From contig JAGBGE010000022.1 of the NCBI GenBank assembly GCA_017936125.1, positions 1-64,000 of the forward strand: a stretch of DNA of 64,000 bases, written 5' to 3'. Under the pieces are notes generated by a model that was given only the letters and a program-made list of their open reading frames with translations, did not search any database and was not told the DNA's origin. This stretch comes from Clostridia bacterium. GTDB lineage: Bacteria; Bacillota_A; Clostridia; Oscillospirales; CAG-272. The position numbers were made by a program, and so were the translations under genes. Positions 27,350 to 36,146 of the stretch are shown here, piece by piece. How positions within the stretch are numbered: the stretch's first letter is position 1; the number at the start of each line of letters is the position of its first letter.

Positions 27350-29995
27350 TTATTGCTCGATAATGAGAGAAACTAAATGAAGATCGTTTGTAAGTCCGCT
27401 GTAAGGAGAAAGCTCAGACTCGGGAGTGAGCGAATCAACGTCGATCTTATTCGTATTGAATGCAAAGAGGTCATCTCTCTGGTAGGTGGGAAGCTCGATA
27501 GCGAGCTGCATTACGATGTCAAGAGCCTGAGAGTAAAGATTCTTACGAATATTGTTGTCGGTAGTCTTACGAGCATCGTCGATAATCTCGGAAAGCTCCT
27601 CGATAAGCGCCTTCTCTGCGTCGTACTTGCCGCCTACGTTAAGCTTGATCTGCTTGTATCCCCAGTTGAGAGTAGAGGATGCGTTGGAGTCGATGTGATA
27701 TACCTGATACATATCAGGGTCAATGGTAGAGCCCCATGCAGCCGCCCATACGGTAAGGTCACCGGTAGAGAGCTTCTTAAGAGCGTTAGCATCGGTAGTA
27801 ACGTTAATCTGGAAACCAACCTCGTTTAAGAACTCGCCTGCGTGCCACATAGCCTGCCATGCGGGGTGGTCGGTCTCCTCACCTGCGATGGTGAAGGTGT
27901 ATTTGAGAATATGATTACCCTTTACATATACGCCGTTAGCGTCGAGGGTATATCCTGCTTCCTCTACCAAGGAGATGATGAACGCCTGCTGCTCCGCCTT
28001 AGTGAAGGTATCGCCCGCATTCTTGCCGCATTCCATAACGTACTCACGGTAAGCAGGGTTAACTACCGAGAGATCCTCCGGTACCTTGCCGCCGATATAG
28101 GGATAGTATGCGGTTGCCTTCTCGGGATAAGCCCAGCTGGACTTGGACATAGAGCGGTAGATAGCCTGAGCCGTGGTTTCGTAATAGTCTACGCACTCCT
28201 GAGTGTTGATTACGTGCATAATCGCCTGACGAACCTTCATATCAGGCACCTTACCTGCGTTAATACCAATGTATCCGTAGCCCGCGGTCTGAATAGACTC
28301 GTTGCCTATACCCTCGTTCTTCTTGCCGTCAAGCTCTGCGATGGTTTCAGGGTTAGCGTTGGGCTCCGCAAAGTCGATTTCGTTGTTGTAAAGCGAGTTG
28401 AGCATCTGGGTTGCGGATACTACCTGATAACGCACCTTCTTTATCTTTGCTTCACCCATGAGATAGTAGGGGTTGCGCTCGAAGTAGATAACGCCCTTAT
28501 CGTAAAAGTCGCCCGCCTTTACGCCGTCAAGACCGCCGCTGGACTTACTTGCAGCGTAAGGACCTGCGCCAACGGGAACGCCGAGCTTCTCGGGATTCTT
28601 AACTACGGTTTCCATGAAGCTCTGCGAGCCGCGCTCAACACCGAAATTGGAAACGAAGTCGAAGGCGTCAATATGCTCTTTGTCGGAATAGTAGTACATA
28701 GGAGCTACACTGAATGCGAAGTTCCAGACAGCCTTGGGGTCTACGTCGTGAATAGTGATAGAGAGAACCTCGTTGCTCTCTGCTTTGCCGTCAGCAGAAT
28801 AGGTAGGAACGGGATAGCTAACGCCGTTAACCGTAACGGGCTGCTCGCGGTTAGCAAACTTGATACCCGAAATGCTCGGGAAGAGGATAGTAGCGTTCTG
28901 GAAATAGTCTTCCATCGCAACGTTGGTGAGATAGCCGTTAAGGGTAGATGCAGTTGCCCAATACTGAACAACCGTAGCGATGTCGTGAGGAATGTTTGCG
29001 GCGTATACAAACTCAATAGCGCGCTCCTTGCTCCAGCCAAGTACGTTATCCTTGGTATCAGCGTTGTAGTAGAGCTTACCCTCGTCTCTGTTCCAAACGA
29101 TGTAGCCCTCGTTGTAGAGGAATGCCTCAACGTCGGTGGTGAGAAGGTCCTTGTAAACCTTGCCGGTCTTGTCTGAGAACGTAATCTGGTCGTAGGAGTT
29201 AAGAGAATTGGACCAGTCGTTGTTAAGCTCCTCTCTGAAGAGCTCGAGAGCCTTCTCGTAGTCCTCTACGAGATTAGCGTAAGCGGGACCGTATTCGGAA
29301 TACTCGGCAAGCTTCTCCTTGAAGCCGTCGCTGTCAAGATCGTTGTACTCGGAGAAAATATCGTTCGATGCGTCAACAAGCGCGTCAATACGTGCGCTGG
29401 CATCGGTCTGGAACTGGAGCATAAATGCGTCCTGCTCCTTCTCGTTCTCGGTCTGAGTACGGTAAGCCTTAAGACCAACTATATCGGTAGAATAGATAGT
29501 ACTCGAGCCGGTGTATGCGGGGTCGAGATATACGTAAAGGTTAAAGAGTACGTCCTTAATGGTAAGATAAGAGCCGTTAGAGAAACGCACGTCATTCTTA
29601 AGCACGAAATAATAAGTGGTGGTCTGGTCAACGTCGGGTGTACCCTCGGTGATAATAGCGAGGTCCTTCGTTACTGCGGCCTCGTTATCGCCGTATGTAT
29701 AGTTACCGTCCTTATCGTTGGAGAGCATACCGAGCTGAGTCATACCTACGACGTTGCTATCGGTCGCAGAGGTCGAGAAGAAGGGATTGAATACCTTGTC
29801 AACCTCAAGGGTAGCGAATACCAACGGATCGGTTTCATTGTCATATACAGTCTTATTCTTGTCTCCGCCGAGAACGAGAATGAGAGTAATTACTATGGCA
29901 ATCGTTGCCACGCCTGCTGCAAATGCAGGCCACCATTTTTTCCAGAATGCCTTGTCGGCAAGCTTTACCTTTAATTTTTCAAAAAATTCTTTCAT
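27350..29995 (-). CDS. oppA: Oligopeptide-binding protein OppA, large and membrane-tethered
   Basis: 881 residues, much longer than the usual ~540. The C-terminal two thirds match the SBP_bac_5 fold (RQAIMHVINTQECV, YFERNPYYLMG), which binds peptides and delivers them to OppBC. There is no lipobox; the N-terminus is a charged cytoplasmic stretch and one hydrophobic helix (FAAGVATIAIVITLILVLGG), so it is probably held by an uncleaved signal anchor. About 150 residues of extra, largely helical sequence (near 170-330, ENEKEQDAF ... NSLNSYDQ) are inserted in the first lobe. Peptide specificity cannot be read from sequence. Confidence 0.9.
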   Translation of the reverse strand: MKEFFEKLKVKLADKAFWKKWWPAFAAGVATIAIVITLILVLGGDKNKTVYDNETDPLVFATLEVDKVFNPFFSTSATDSNVVGMTQLGMLSNDKDGNYTYGDNEAAVTKDLAIITEGTPDVDQTTTYYFVLKNDVRFSNGSYLTIKDVLFNLYVYLDPAYTGSSTIYSTDIVGLKAYRTQTENEKEQDAFMLQFQTDASARIDALVDASNDIFSEYNDLDSDGFKEKLAEYSEYGPAYANLVEDYEKALELFREELNNDWSNSLNSYDQITFSDKTGKVYKDLLTTDVEAFLYNEGYIVWNRDEGKLYYNADTKDNVLGWSKERAIEFVYAANIPHDIATVVQYWATASTLNGYLTNVAMEDYFQNATILFPSISGIKFANREQPVTVNGVSYPVPTYSADGKAESNEVLSITIHDVDPKAVWNFAFSVAPMYYYSDKEHIDAFDFVSNFGVERGSQSFMETVVKNPEKLGVPVGAGPYAASKSSGGLDGVKAGDFYDKGVIYFERNPYYLMGEAKIKKVRYQVVSATQMLNSLYNNEIDFAEPNANPETIAELDGKKNEGIGNESIQTAGYGYIGINAGKVPDMKVRQAIMHVINTQECVDYYETTAQAIYRSMSKSSWAYPEKATAYYPYIGGKVPEDLSVVNPAYREYVMECGKNAGDTFTKAEQQAFIISLVEEAGYTLDANGVYVKGNHILKYTFTIAGEETDHPAWQAMWHAGEFLNEVGFQINVTTDANALKKLSTGDLTVWAAAWGSTIDPDMYQVYHIDSNASSTLNWGYKQIKLNVGGKYDAEKALIEELSEIIDDARKTTDNNIRKNLYSQALDIVMQLAIELPTYQRDDLFAFNTNKIDVDSLTPESELSPYSGLTNDLHLVSLIIEQ

Positions 29996-30022
29996 ATCTA
30001 AATCTCCTTTTGAATTTTTTAC

Positions 30023-31201
30023 TTAGTTTGTTTGATCTGTAAGATTTGCTACCACGTCGGTGATCTCTGACGTATCACCCGTCGGAGTAAAGTACACCGC
30101 CTGATCCTCCAGCACGATTAGTGAGGATTCCTTATCGAAGCCGCTTGGCAGCTGCGTGCAGGTTACGGTAGCATTAGCAACGGTGACGTTAGTCAGAGTG
30201 CTCTTCTCCATCTTCATGGCGAGAGGCGCTACCAGGATCGCCTTTGTACCCGGATAGCCCGCCTTGATATCTATTGTAAAGTCCGAGAAGGTGATGTCTG
30301 AAATATCAGCGCCCTTCAGAGAACGGAAGAGACTGATGCACAAAAGACCGCCCTCGGTATTCAGGTCCGCATCGGTGATCAGACCGTTTTTACTGTTATC
30401 GTAAGAGAGGGTGAAGTTCTTAATAGCAAATCCGTTTCCCTTTATAATGCCCTTATAATCTCCGAATCCCGAGAATGCATCGCCCTCGAAATCAATATCG
30501 CAGGTTAAATAAAGATTAGCGTTCTTATTCGTAAGAAGCTTGCGTGAGGAATCTACGAGCACGTAGTCACCCTCAATGTAATGCAGGAAGACTCGTACAG
30601 CAGTATCCACATCTCCGCCGGGATGAGTAAAGCTCTTGTCCCAGGGCTCGTCATTCTCATTATACAGACCGCCGAGCGCAGTATAGCCGAATCGCTTATT
30701 ACCGAAATAAGAAGCGTAGTAATCGTTAAAGGTGTCACCCTCGTTTACCTCATAGCTTCCAAGAGAATGAACCGTCTGATCCTTCTCATCGCGGTAGCAT
30801 ACTTCGTATGTATAGAGAATATTTTTCTTCCACTTGGCATAGAGGGTTATTCCCGCCGATGTTACCTTATCGTTCTCGAAATCCCACTTGTCCTCATACG
30901 ATACGTTGTCACCCTCGCCAACCTTCTTAGTATACCAGCCCTCAAGTGTGTAGCCGGTACGCATAATGGTCTGTCCCGAGAGCGTAGAGGGATCTACTAT
31001 CAAATTGCTCGTTCCCTCATCAAAATCATAATACTGTATGACGGGTTGCTCGCAGTTTTGATAAATTCCGCCCTCCAGATGATAAACCACCGCAACCTTA
31101 TCGTCAAAATTTCTGGCACTGTCGCTACAGCCTGTGAGCATAGTCAAGAAGCACACGAAGCACAGACAAAGCACAGAGTACAAAGTTAAGTTTTTACGCA
31201 C
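30023..31201 (-). CDS. Lipoprotein with InlB-type repeat and GLUG-like region, first gene of the opp/surface operon
   Basis: 392 residues. I place the start at the GTG at 31201 because AGGAGG stands seven bases upstream and the next residues (RKNLTLYSV, lipobox MLTGC) form a clean lipoprotein signal; the longer frame to 31246 has no RBS. Residues ~45-120 are an InlB B-repeat unit (GYTLEGWYTKK ... YAKW). The C-terminal half (YKGIIKGNGFAIKNFTL, ISDITFSDFTI) looks like short beta-helix turns of the GLUG/right-handed-helix kind found in adhesins. It is the first gene behind the promoter at 31486-31514. Surface binding is inferred. Confidence 0.82.
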   Translation of the reverse strand: MRKNLTLYSVLCLCFVCFLTMLTGCSDSARNFDDKVAVVYHLEGGIYQNCEQPVIQYYDFDEGTSNLIVDPSTLSGQTIMRTGYTLEGWYTKKVGEGDNVSYEDKWDFENDKVTSAGITLYAKWKKNILYTYEVCYRDEKDQTVHSLGSYEVNEGDTFNDYYASYFGNKRFGYTALGGLYNENDEPWDKSFTHPGGDVDTAVRVFLHYIEGDYVLVDSSRKLLTNKNANLYLTCDIDFEGDAFSGFGDYKGIIKGNGFAIKNFTLSYDNSKNGLITDADLNTEGGLLCISLFRSLKGADISDITFSDFTIDIKAGYPGTKAILVAPLAMKMEKSTLTNVTVANATVTCTQLPSGFDKESSLIVLEDQAVYFTPTGDTSEITDVVANLTDQTN

Positions 31202-31304
31202 GATATAACCTCCTAAAATATTCCAAAGGGACCTTCTGGTCTGCATTCCCTCGGGTTTGTTTGCTTAAAACTCAAAAACATTAATAAAAGACAACAGTAT
31301 TTGT

Positions 31305-31358
31305 TTTGGTATGATAGATACACAAAGTGCCTATCATACCAAATGGGGTACCCCATTT
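31305..31358. promoter_or_regulatory. Two overlapping perfect inverted repeats in the operon leader
   Basis: TTTGGTATGATAG (31305-31317) and CTATCATACCAAA (31331-31343) are perfect complements, 13 bp with a 13-base loop. Sharing three bases with the second arm is an 18-base perfect palindrome, AAATGGGGTACCCCATTT (31341-31358). Both lie 100-160 bases upstream of the GTG start and downstream of the predicted promoter, so in the transcript they would form two adjacent hairpins competing for the shared bases. They could be an attenuator-like switch or operator DNA. Confidence 0.55.
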
Positions 31359-31485
31359 TCGTTCTATTCAAAAGGACGCTCAAACCAGTATATTAAAATG
31401 AAATTGCCACCCAGAGCAAGATAAATTTTCCTAAATCTCTCTGTGATGACAACTTAATTGAATAGTTAAATGAGCTCTTTTATTA

Positions 31486-31514
31486 ATGATAACACCAACA
31501 ATAAATAATGTCAA
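31486..31514 (-). promoter_or_regulatory. Predicted sigma-A promoter of the opp/surface-protein operon
   Basis: On the minus strand TTGACA (31509-31514) is followed after exactly 17 bases by TATCAT (31486-31491). Transcription would begin near 31478 and leave a leader of roughly 280 nt before the first gene. Confidence 0.65.
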
Positions 31515-31832
31515 TAGATTAATTTTAATTTAAGTTTATATAATTATACAAAAATTTTAATGCATTTTTGTGCAAATTGACAAATTTTTATCAAAAAACG
31601 CATTTTGCAAGTTTTTTATAGTCTTTCTTTCATTTTAACATTCATTTTAATTGACTTTTCTGCTTTTTTTGTCATTTTTTATACTAAAGAGCAAGTTTTG
31701 TGCGCATAACTTGCAAAAAGGCACTTGAGAAAAGTGCTTTTTATCCTTATTAATTCTCCAAGCAACATTCTAACAAAAAACGCGATTATGTAAATAAAGA
31801 TAGTCAAAATACCCGCTTTCAATAATTGAAAA
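31515..31832. other. AT-rich non-coding stretch with two small hairpins
   Basis: No gene is visible. GCAAGTT/AACTTGC (31691-31697 with 31708-31714) and GCACTT/AAGTGC (31721-31726 with 31732-31737) are hairpins. The second is followed by T5 on the plus strand and preceded by A5, so it has T-tracts on both strands and could act as a backup terminator. Confidence 0.4.
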
Positions 31833-31853
31833 GGGCAACCTTTTTGGTTGCCC
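31833..31853 (-). terminator. Rho-independent terminator after the phosphatase gene
   Basis: GGGCAACC, a T5/A5 loop, then GGTTGCCC form a perfect 8-bp stem followed on the minus strand by TTTTC. It lies 57 bases past the stop of the gene at 31910-32692. Confidence 0.75.
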
Positions 31854-31909
31854 CATTGTTTTATCGATTGTTTTTTTAGTGAAAGAACCGTTTTTATTGA
31901 ATCAGAAAT

Positions 31910-32692
31910 TCAGTCGTCCAGGCGGATACAATTCACCATTCCTGTGCGAACGGTGCAAGCGTCAATAGCTATAATGCCGTCACCGTAGTAGGGCGAGAAA
32001 TCGGCATCGGGTCCATACTCACTACATGAATTATCAATCCACGCATGTCCGTATACCGCCTTCCAGTGACCTACCACTATGGTTTTCCCCTTTTCCACAA
32101 TTCCGTAATCGTGCGCGAGGCTCATTCCGTTCAGCCATCTGGCTCGGCGCCACTGCTGCGGCGAGGCGTTTCGCCAATCAGGATCATAGTAATACTTCTG
32201 TTCCATACCGTACCCCTCAATTTTGCAGGGAATGTGACCGTGTACTAAAATGTATTTATCCGTTTCATAATAATCTCTGCAAGCGGGCAGAAGTATTTTG
32301 TAATAGTCGGATTCCTCAACGCGCGAAACCAACTCACTCGGGTATTTTACAGCCTCGCTCGGTGTCATACCGGCAAGCTGTATAATAGAGTCAAAGGTGC
32401 CGTTCACCACATGGTGAGAAGCAGTCGCGACCTCCCATATTCTGCCGCGCCTAATATCCGCAAGAGAATCCTCAAAAAGCTCCTCGTGATTTCCACGAAT
32501 CAGAATAAGTCTATCCTCGTTGAGCAGATTCACGAGATAGCTGGTAAGAGCTACCGCATCTGGACCTCGGTCAAGAATGTCACCAAGGAGCGCTACCTTG
32601 TTATTTTTGTCCTCAAGAAGACCCTCGGATTCCAAAGCTTTTCGCGTAGCATCGAGAAAACCGTGAGTATCAGAAATTGTTAATATAGACAT
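31910..32692 (-). CDS. PPP-type metallophosphoesterase
   Basis: 260 residues. The dinuclear-metal motifs of the calcineurin-like/PPP family are in order: SDTHG (Asp8, His10), GDILDRG (38-44) and RGNHEE (His69), then later His motifs LVHGH and VVGHW. This is close to bacterial PrpA/PrpB-like or ApaH-like phosphatases, which remove phosphate from proteins or dinucleotides; the substrate cannot be told. AGAGGT precedes the ATG. Monocistronic, with its own terminator. Confidence 0.88.
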   Translation of the reverse strand: MSILTISDTHGFLDATRKALESEGLLEDKNNKVALLGDILDRGPDAVALTSYLVNLLNEDRLILIRGNHEELFEDSLADIRRGRIWEVATASHHVVNGTFDSIIQLAGMTPSEAVKYPSELVSRVEESDYYKILLPACRDYYETDKYILVHGHIPCKIEGYGMEQKYYYDPDWRNASPQQWRRARWLNGMSLAHDYGIVEKGKTIVVGHWKAVYGHAWIDNSCSEYGPDADFSPYYGDGIIAIDACTVRTGMVNCIRLDD

Positions 32693-32753
32693 TTTTTACC
32701 TCTTTTTGTAAATAAAAGTTGTCAATATTTGTCTTCATCGCTGTAAACCTCGA

Positions 32754-33422
32754 TCATTTCTCATCACTATCGCCTTCCGATTCGTGACATAGAATTGCCT
32801 CCGTTACGACTTCGGCGATTATCGCCATTCCGTCCTCGTCGGGATGCAAACCGTCGAGAGTGTTCATATAGTAAAAATCGTTGTTCAATCGGCTTCCAAA
32901 AAGATCAGCCACGAAGAAGTTATCCCCCATTGCCGTTACCGCCTCGCTAATTGCGCTGTTAAATTCCTCTGCGCGCTGCTTGAAGTATATTTCTCTGTCG
33001 GGAAGATTGACACAGCACACGGTAGCTCGCGGATATTTTTGTGTAATTATTTCAAGCGTTTTTCTGTAATCAGCAGCAAACACCGAGGTGGGAACGCCTC
33101 TGCCGAGATCGTTGAGTCCCATAAAGACGATGATATAATCCGGAATCTCTCCGCCATCGCGCGCAAGATTGCTCGCTCTGTTCATTCCCGAATCAGAGTC
33201 ATCCGCACCCGAAAGATTGCCGCCAGACCAGGAATTGTTTACGCATAGAGTCATGCCCAAGGAGTCTATAATACGTTTCCAATAGGTTTTCTCTACCGGG
33301 AATGGCTCTTTATAAAAATATGGGTTGGCAAAAATGCCGGCGTTCGCGGAAGAATCGTCAGATACACCCTTATATGTAGAAATACTGTCACCCAGTATTG
33401 AAATTCTTTTTCCTTTTAGCAT
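32754..33422 (-). CDS. SGNH/GDSL-family hydrolase
   Basis: 222 residues. Block I is ILGDSIS (catalytic Ser13), an SWSGGN segment holds the block II Gly, MGLNDLG holds the block III Asn, and LDGLHP supplies the catalytic Asp-x-x-His. No signal peptide, so it should act in the cytoplasm as an esterase or lipase-like hydrolase. AAAGGACGG precedes the ATG. It lies between two phosphatase genes, with 61 and 109 bases on either side. Substrate unknown. Confidence 0.88.
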   Translation of the reverse strand: MLKGKRISILGDSISTYKGVSDDSSANAGIFANPYFYKEPFPVEKTYWKRIIDSLGMTLCVNNSWSGGNLSGADDSDSGMNRASNLARDGGEIPDYIIVFMGLNDLGRGVPTSVFAADYRKTLEIITQKYPRATVCCVNLPDREIYFKQRAEEFNSAISEAVTAMGDNFFVADLFGSRLNNDFYYMNTLDGLHPDEDGMAIIAEVVTEAILCHESEGDSDEK

Positions 33423-33531
33423 TATTTATACCGTCCTTTCGTATTTCATATATCAAAAAGCTCATCCTTAAGCGCGCAAAAATCGTCAGCTGTCATTCTA
33501 CAAATATCAGTATATCAGAATCACTGCTAAA

Positions 33532-34260
33532 TCAAATACGGATTACCTCGTCGTTCTCGTCGAGGTAATATTCTGTAAGCGTGTCGAGGCAAAGAAGCAT
33601 CGGCTTGCCGTGCTCACCGGCAGCGCCTGTGTCGATATTCCAGAAGCTGTCGGTTTTTATCATACGGTTGCGGTACCGCTCGGAATATGCCGAGGTAGGC
33701 GTATGTCCTACTATAACAGTATATTCGCTCGGTGAATAGCTGGTCGTGAGTGTCGGACGATCCCAGAGAAGCTCACGCGGAGTATAATCATCTAGGCTCT
33801 TATCCTTATCGAATCCACCAAGACCGCCGTGTACAAGAATATATTTTCTGCCATTTACAATCGTGGTTTCATACACCGGGCAATCCTCGAGATACTCTAG
33901 AATATCCTGCCTTGTTTCCGGCGGTTGCTTAGCCAAGGCGCGTATTGTAACGTCGCCGCCATTCATTCGCCAAGCAGTCAAAAGCGTGAGATGCTCCATA
34001 TCCAAATCATCAATGTTATCGTCCTTTATCTCCGAGAATATCCAGCGATTCTCAATTAGAAAAAGCTCGTGATTTCCGAGGATCAGCTCTACGTTTGGAC
34101 GTGTGAGAAGCCACTTCAGCATTTCAACACCACCGTCACCGTTACGGTCAATGACGTCACCAATAACGAAGAGCCAATCACTATCAGAGAAATCAGCTGC
34201 CGCAAGAAGCTTCTTCAGGCAATTAAACTTTCCGTGTATATCAGAAGTGACGTATATCAT
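33532..34260 (-). CDS. PPP-type metallophosphoesterase (PrpA/ApaH-like)
   Basis: 242 residues. Motifs SDIHG (Asp7, His9), GDVIDR, LGNHE, LVHGG and VGHTPT follow the bacterial PPP order, and the C-terminal NIDTGA is typical of the serine/threonine phosphatase subgroup. It is a diverged paralogue of the broken gene at 37759-38447 and of the one at 31910-32692. It is divergent from the SipW cassette, separated by a 341-base AT-rich region. Protein phosphatase or diadenosine polyphosphatase are both possible. Confidence 0.88.
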   Translation of the reverse strand: MIYVTSDIHGKFNCLKKLLAAADFSDSDWLFVIGDVIDRNGDGGVEMLKWLLTRPNVELILGNHELFLIENRWIFSEIKDDNIDDLDMEHLTLLTAWRMNGGDVTIRALAKQPPETRQDILEYLEDCPVYETTIVNGRKYILVHGGLGGFDKDKSLDDYTPRELLWDRPTLTTSYSPSEYTVIVGHTPTSAYSERYRNRMIKTDSFWNIDTGAAGEHGKPMLLCLDTLTEYYLDENDEVIRI

Positions 34261-34543
34261 AATATTTTCCCCCGAGCTATAATTTTCATTTTTATTTTAT
34301 CACATTTGTTTTTTATTTTCAAGCACCTTATAAAAAACACAACCTTTATAAATTAAATTAACGTTTCTTTTACCATAAATTGCATTTTTGTAAAGTATAG
34401 TTGTCTTTTTGGCGAACTTTTTCTGATTTACAAGACTTTGATGTGTTCCATTTTATCGGTAAATCAATCATTTTTACTTTTATAACAATATTTTCCATTT
34501 TTTCAAAAATTATTAATATTTTGTTAATTTTTTGCTTTAATTA
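34261..34543. other. AT-rich divergent intergenic region
   Basis: Between the phosphatase gene and the SipW cassette I see only long A and T runs and no gene or clear hairpin. It should hold the promoter of the phosphatase gene, which I could not place with confidence. Confidence 0.4.
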
Positions 34544-34570
34544 TTGAAATACGCGCACGCTTTATATAAT
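34544..34570 (+). promoter_or_regulatory. Predicted promoter of the SipW cassette
   Basis: A perfect TATAAT (34565-34570) has TTGAAA (34544-34549) 15 bases upstream, a little short of ideal. A strong AGGAGG (34588-34593) stands eight bases before the ATG at 34602. Confidence 0.55.
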
Positions 34571-34601
34571 AAAACCAACTTAATCTTAGGAGGATTTTAT
34601 A

Positions 34602-35237
34602 ATGAAAAAATTAAGTGTACTTATTGCTTTGATGCTCTGCGTTACTATCGGCGGCGTTTACGCTACCTGGACCTACGCGGGCACTAATGACATCGCCGAC
34701 GCATACGCTGAGGCAAAGGTTACCATCGCTGACGCCGAGCTTACCGGTGCTAACGGCACCTACAAGATTGAGAGCAACCTTGTACTCGTAATCGACCAGG
34801 CTAATACTGCTCACGAGTCGGTTCTTCTCTTCAACTCCAACAACAGCGATCCTATCTATCTCAAGGTTACCTTCACTCCTGCTGATCACGCAGATGCCGA
34901 TATCAAGAACTTCGCAGTTCCCTCGGAGCTCTATTTTGGCACTACCAATACCATGCAGTACACGATGGATGTGAACGGTAACTATTCCGCAGAAGGCACT
35001 CCCAAGGACATCTTCACCTTTGCAAATCCCGCTAACAACGACTTCGTGCCTAACGTAACGTGGGAAAAGCAGAGCGACGGCACCTTCACCTATACTCTCG
35101 ACGAAGCTGCGCTCAGAGCTCAGATTTCTCTTAGCCAGGTATTCGTTCTTGACACTAAGACAGAGCACGACGCATTCCGCGCAGCTCTTAACGGCAACAT
35201 CGTTGCTCGTATCACCGACGGTACTGTTACCCAGTAA
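34602..35237 (+). CDS. Exported protein with SipW-type signal peptide, possible surface-fibre subunit
   Basis: 211 residues. The N-terminus MKKLSVLIALMLCVT then GGVYATWTYA is the SipW-dependent type of signal peptide, with Gly-Gly and an aromatic residue close to the cut site, as in Bacillus TasA (GGGTWAAF). After the cut a short spacer leads into a beta-rich domain of ~170 residues (LVLVIDQANTAHESVLLF, PIYLKVTF) whose layout recalls the TasA/camelysin fold. Overall similarity is too low for me to name it TasA. Just downstream is a matching S26 peptidase. The strong RBS and a hairpin after the gene fit an abundant structural protein. No Cys and no anchor motif. Confidence 0.75.
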   Translation: MKKLSVLIALMLCVTIGGVYATWTYAGTNDIADAYAEAKVTIADAELTGANGTYKIESNLVLVIDQANTAHESVLLFNSNNSDPIYLKVTFTPADHADADIKNFAVPSELYFGTTNTMQYTMDVNGNYSAEGTPKDIFTFANPANNDFVPNVTWEKQSDGTFTYTLDEAALRAQISLSQVFVLDTKTEHDAFRAALNGNIVARITDGTVTQ

Positions 35238-35258
35238 AATCGTTTTTTAAGCAGCTTT

Positions 35259-35290
35259 AAGCGGCAAGGTTTGAAATCTCCTTGCCGCTT
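35259..35290 (+). terminator. Strong hairpin between fibre-like gene and signal peptidase gene
   Basis: AAGCGGCAAGG (35259-35269) pairs perfectly over 11 bp with CCTTGCCGCTT (35280-35290). There is no U-run after it, so it probably acts as a partial stop or as a 3-prime stabiliser for the upstream message, allowing some read-through into the peptidase gene. Confidence 0.5.
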
Positions 35291-35316
35291 ACCATTGTAG
35301 AGGAAGTGTATTAGAC

Positions 35317-36144
35317 ATGACGCAATACGAAACATACATTTTCTTTCTTTGCTTGATTGTTTTTATATTACTCACCACGCTTTCCGTGGTTTGTATCACT
35401 ATTATTGCAACGCTCTCTTTGCGCCTTATACGCTCGGGATACGACGATGATAGGATCAAAGCCGATCATGCGAAGAAAAGATTACTAGAACCGAATAGAT
35501 TTTCCGGCATTGTCAATCATGTCTTTACGTTTACGATATGCTTGATTTTCACGGGTATGTTTCTTGTTTCCCTCTGGGTTCAAGGAAACCCTGATGAACC
35601 TACCGGAAATATTCCTGTATTCCGTGTCGTTCAGACGGGTTCCATGGCGAAGAAGAACGAGAAGAACACTTACCTTGACGAGAACGGCATTGATAACCAG
35701 ATTCAGACCTTTGATTTAATCAAGGTCGAGGCTCTGCCAGACGAGATGGATCTCGAGCTCTACGATATCGTGGTATACGAGGTTGACGATATGCTTATCG
35801 TGCACCGAATCGTTGAGATAATCGAGCCTAATGCGAGCCACCCCGATTGCAGACATTTCAGACTTCAGGGCGACGCAATCGAGCAGCCCGACCGTTTCCC
35901 CGTAACCTACGATCAGATGCGCGGTATTTATCGCGGAACCAGAATTCCCTATATAGGCAGCTTCATTCTCTTTATGCAATCCCCTGCGGGATGGCTCTGC
36001 ATGCTGCTTATAGTTATAGCCTCTATCGCAACGCCGATTATTGATAAGGTAATCAGCTACGAGAGACTTAACAGACTGTGGCTTATCGACCCATACGCAT
36101 ACACCGTTGCTGTCAGCAAGTGGAGTAAATGGAGGGATAAGTGA
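35317..36144 (+). CDS. sipW: SipW-type (S26, ER/archaeal-like) signal peptidase I
   Basis: 275 residues. An N-terminal helix (~7-33) and a second helix (~68-88) precede the catalytic region. QTGSM holds the nucleophile Ser109 and LIVHRIVEI holds His163 where most bacterial type I peptidases have Lys, which places it in the Ser-His SipW/ER/archaeal subgroup. GDAIEQPD is the conserved Asp box, and a C-terminal helix (~226-245) follows. Sitting between two genes with the same special signal peptide, it should process them specifically. Its stop overlaps the GTG of the next gene. Confidence 0.88.
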   Translation: MTQYETYIFFLCLIVFILLTTLSVVCITIIATLSLRLIRSGYDDDRIKADHAKKRLLEPNRFSGIVNHVFTFTICLIFTGMFLVSLWVQGNPDEPTGNIPVFRVVQTGSMAKKNEKNTYLDENGIDNQIQTFDLIKVEALPDEMDLELYDIVVYEVDDMLIVHRIVEIIEPNASHPDCRHFRLQGDAIEQPDRFPVTYDQMRGIYRGTRIPYIGSFILFMQSPAGWLCMLLIVIASIATPIIDKVISYERLNRLWLIDPYAYTVAVSKWSKWRDK

Positions 36145-36146
36145 CA

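Noticed and set aside
27842..29176. A 444-residue plus-strand frame
   Set aside because: Antisense of oppA; the minus strand has full SBP_bac_5 homology.
31380..31460. Possible T-box riboswitch (minus-strand GGGTGGCA after an AGAGAGA stretch)
   Set aside because: The core T-box sequence with ACCGCG is missing, and no stem I with specifier loop fits in the ~100 nt available.
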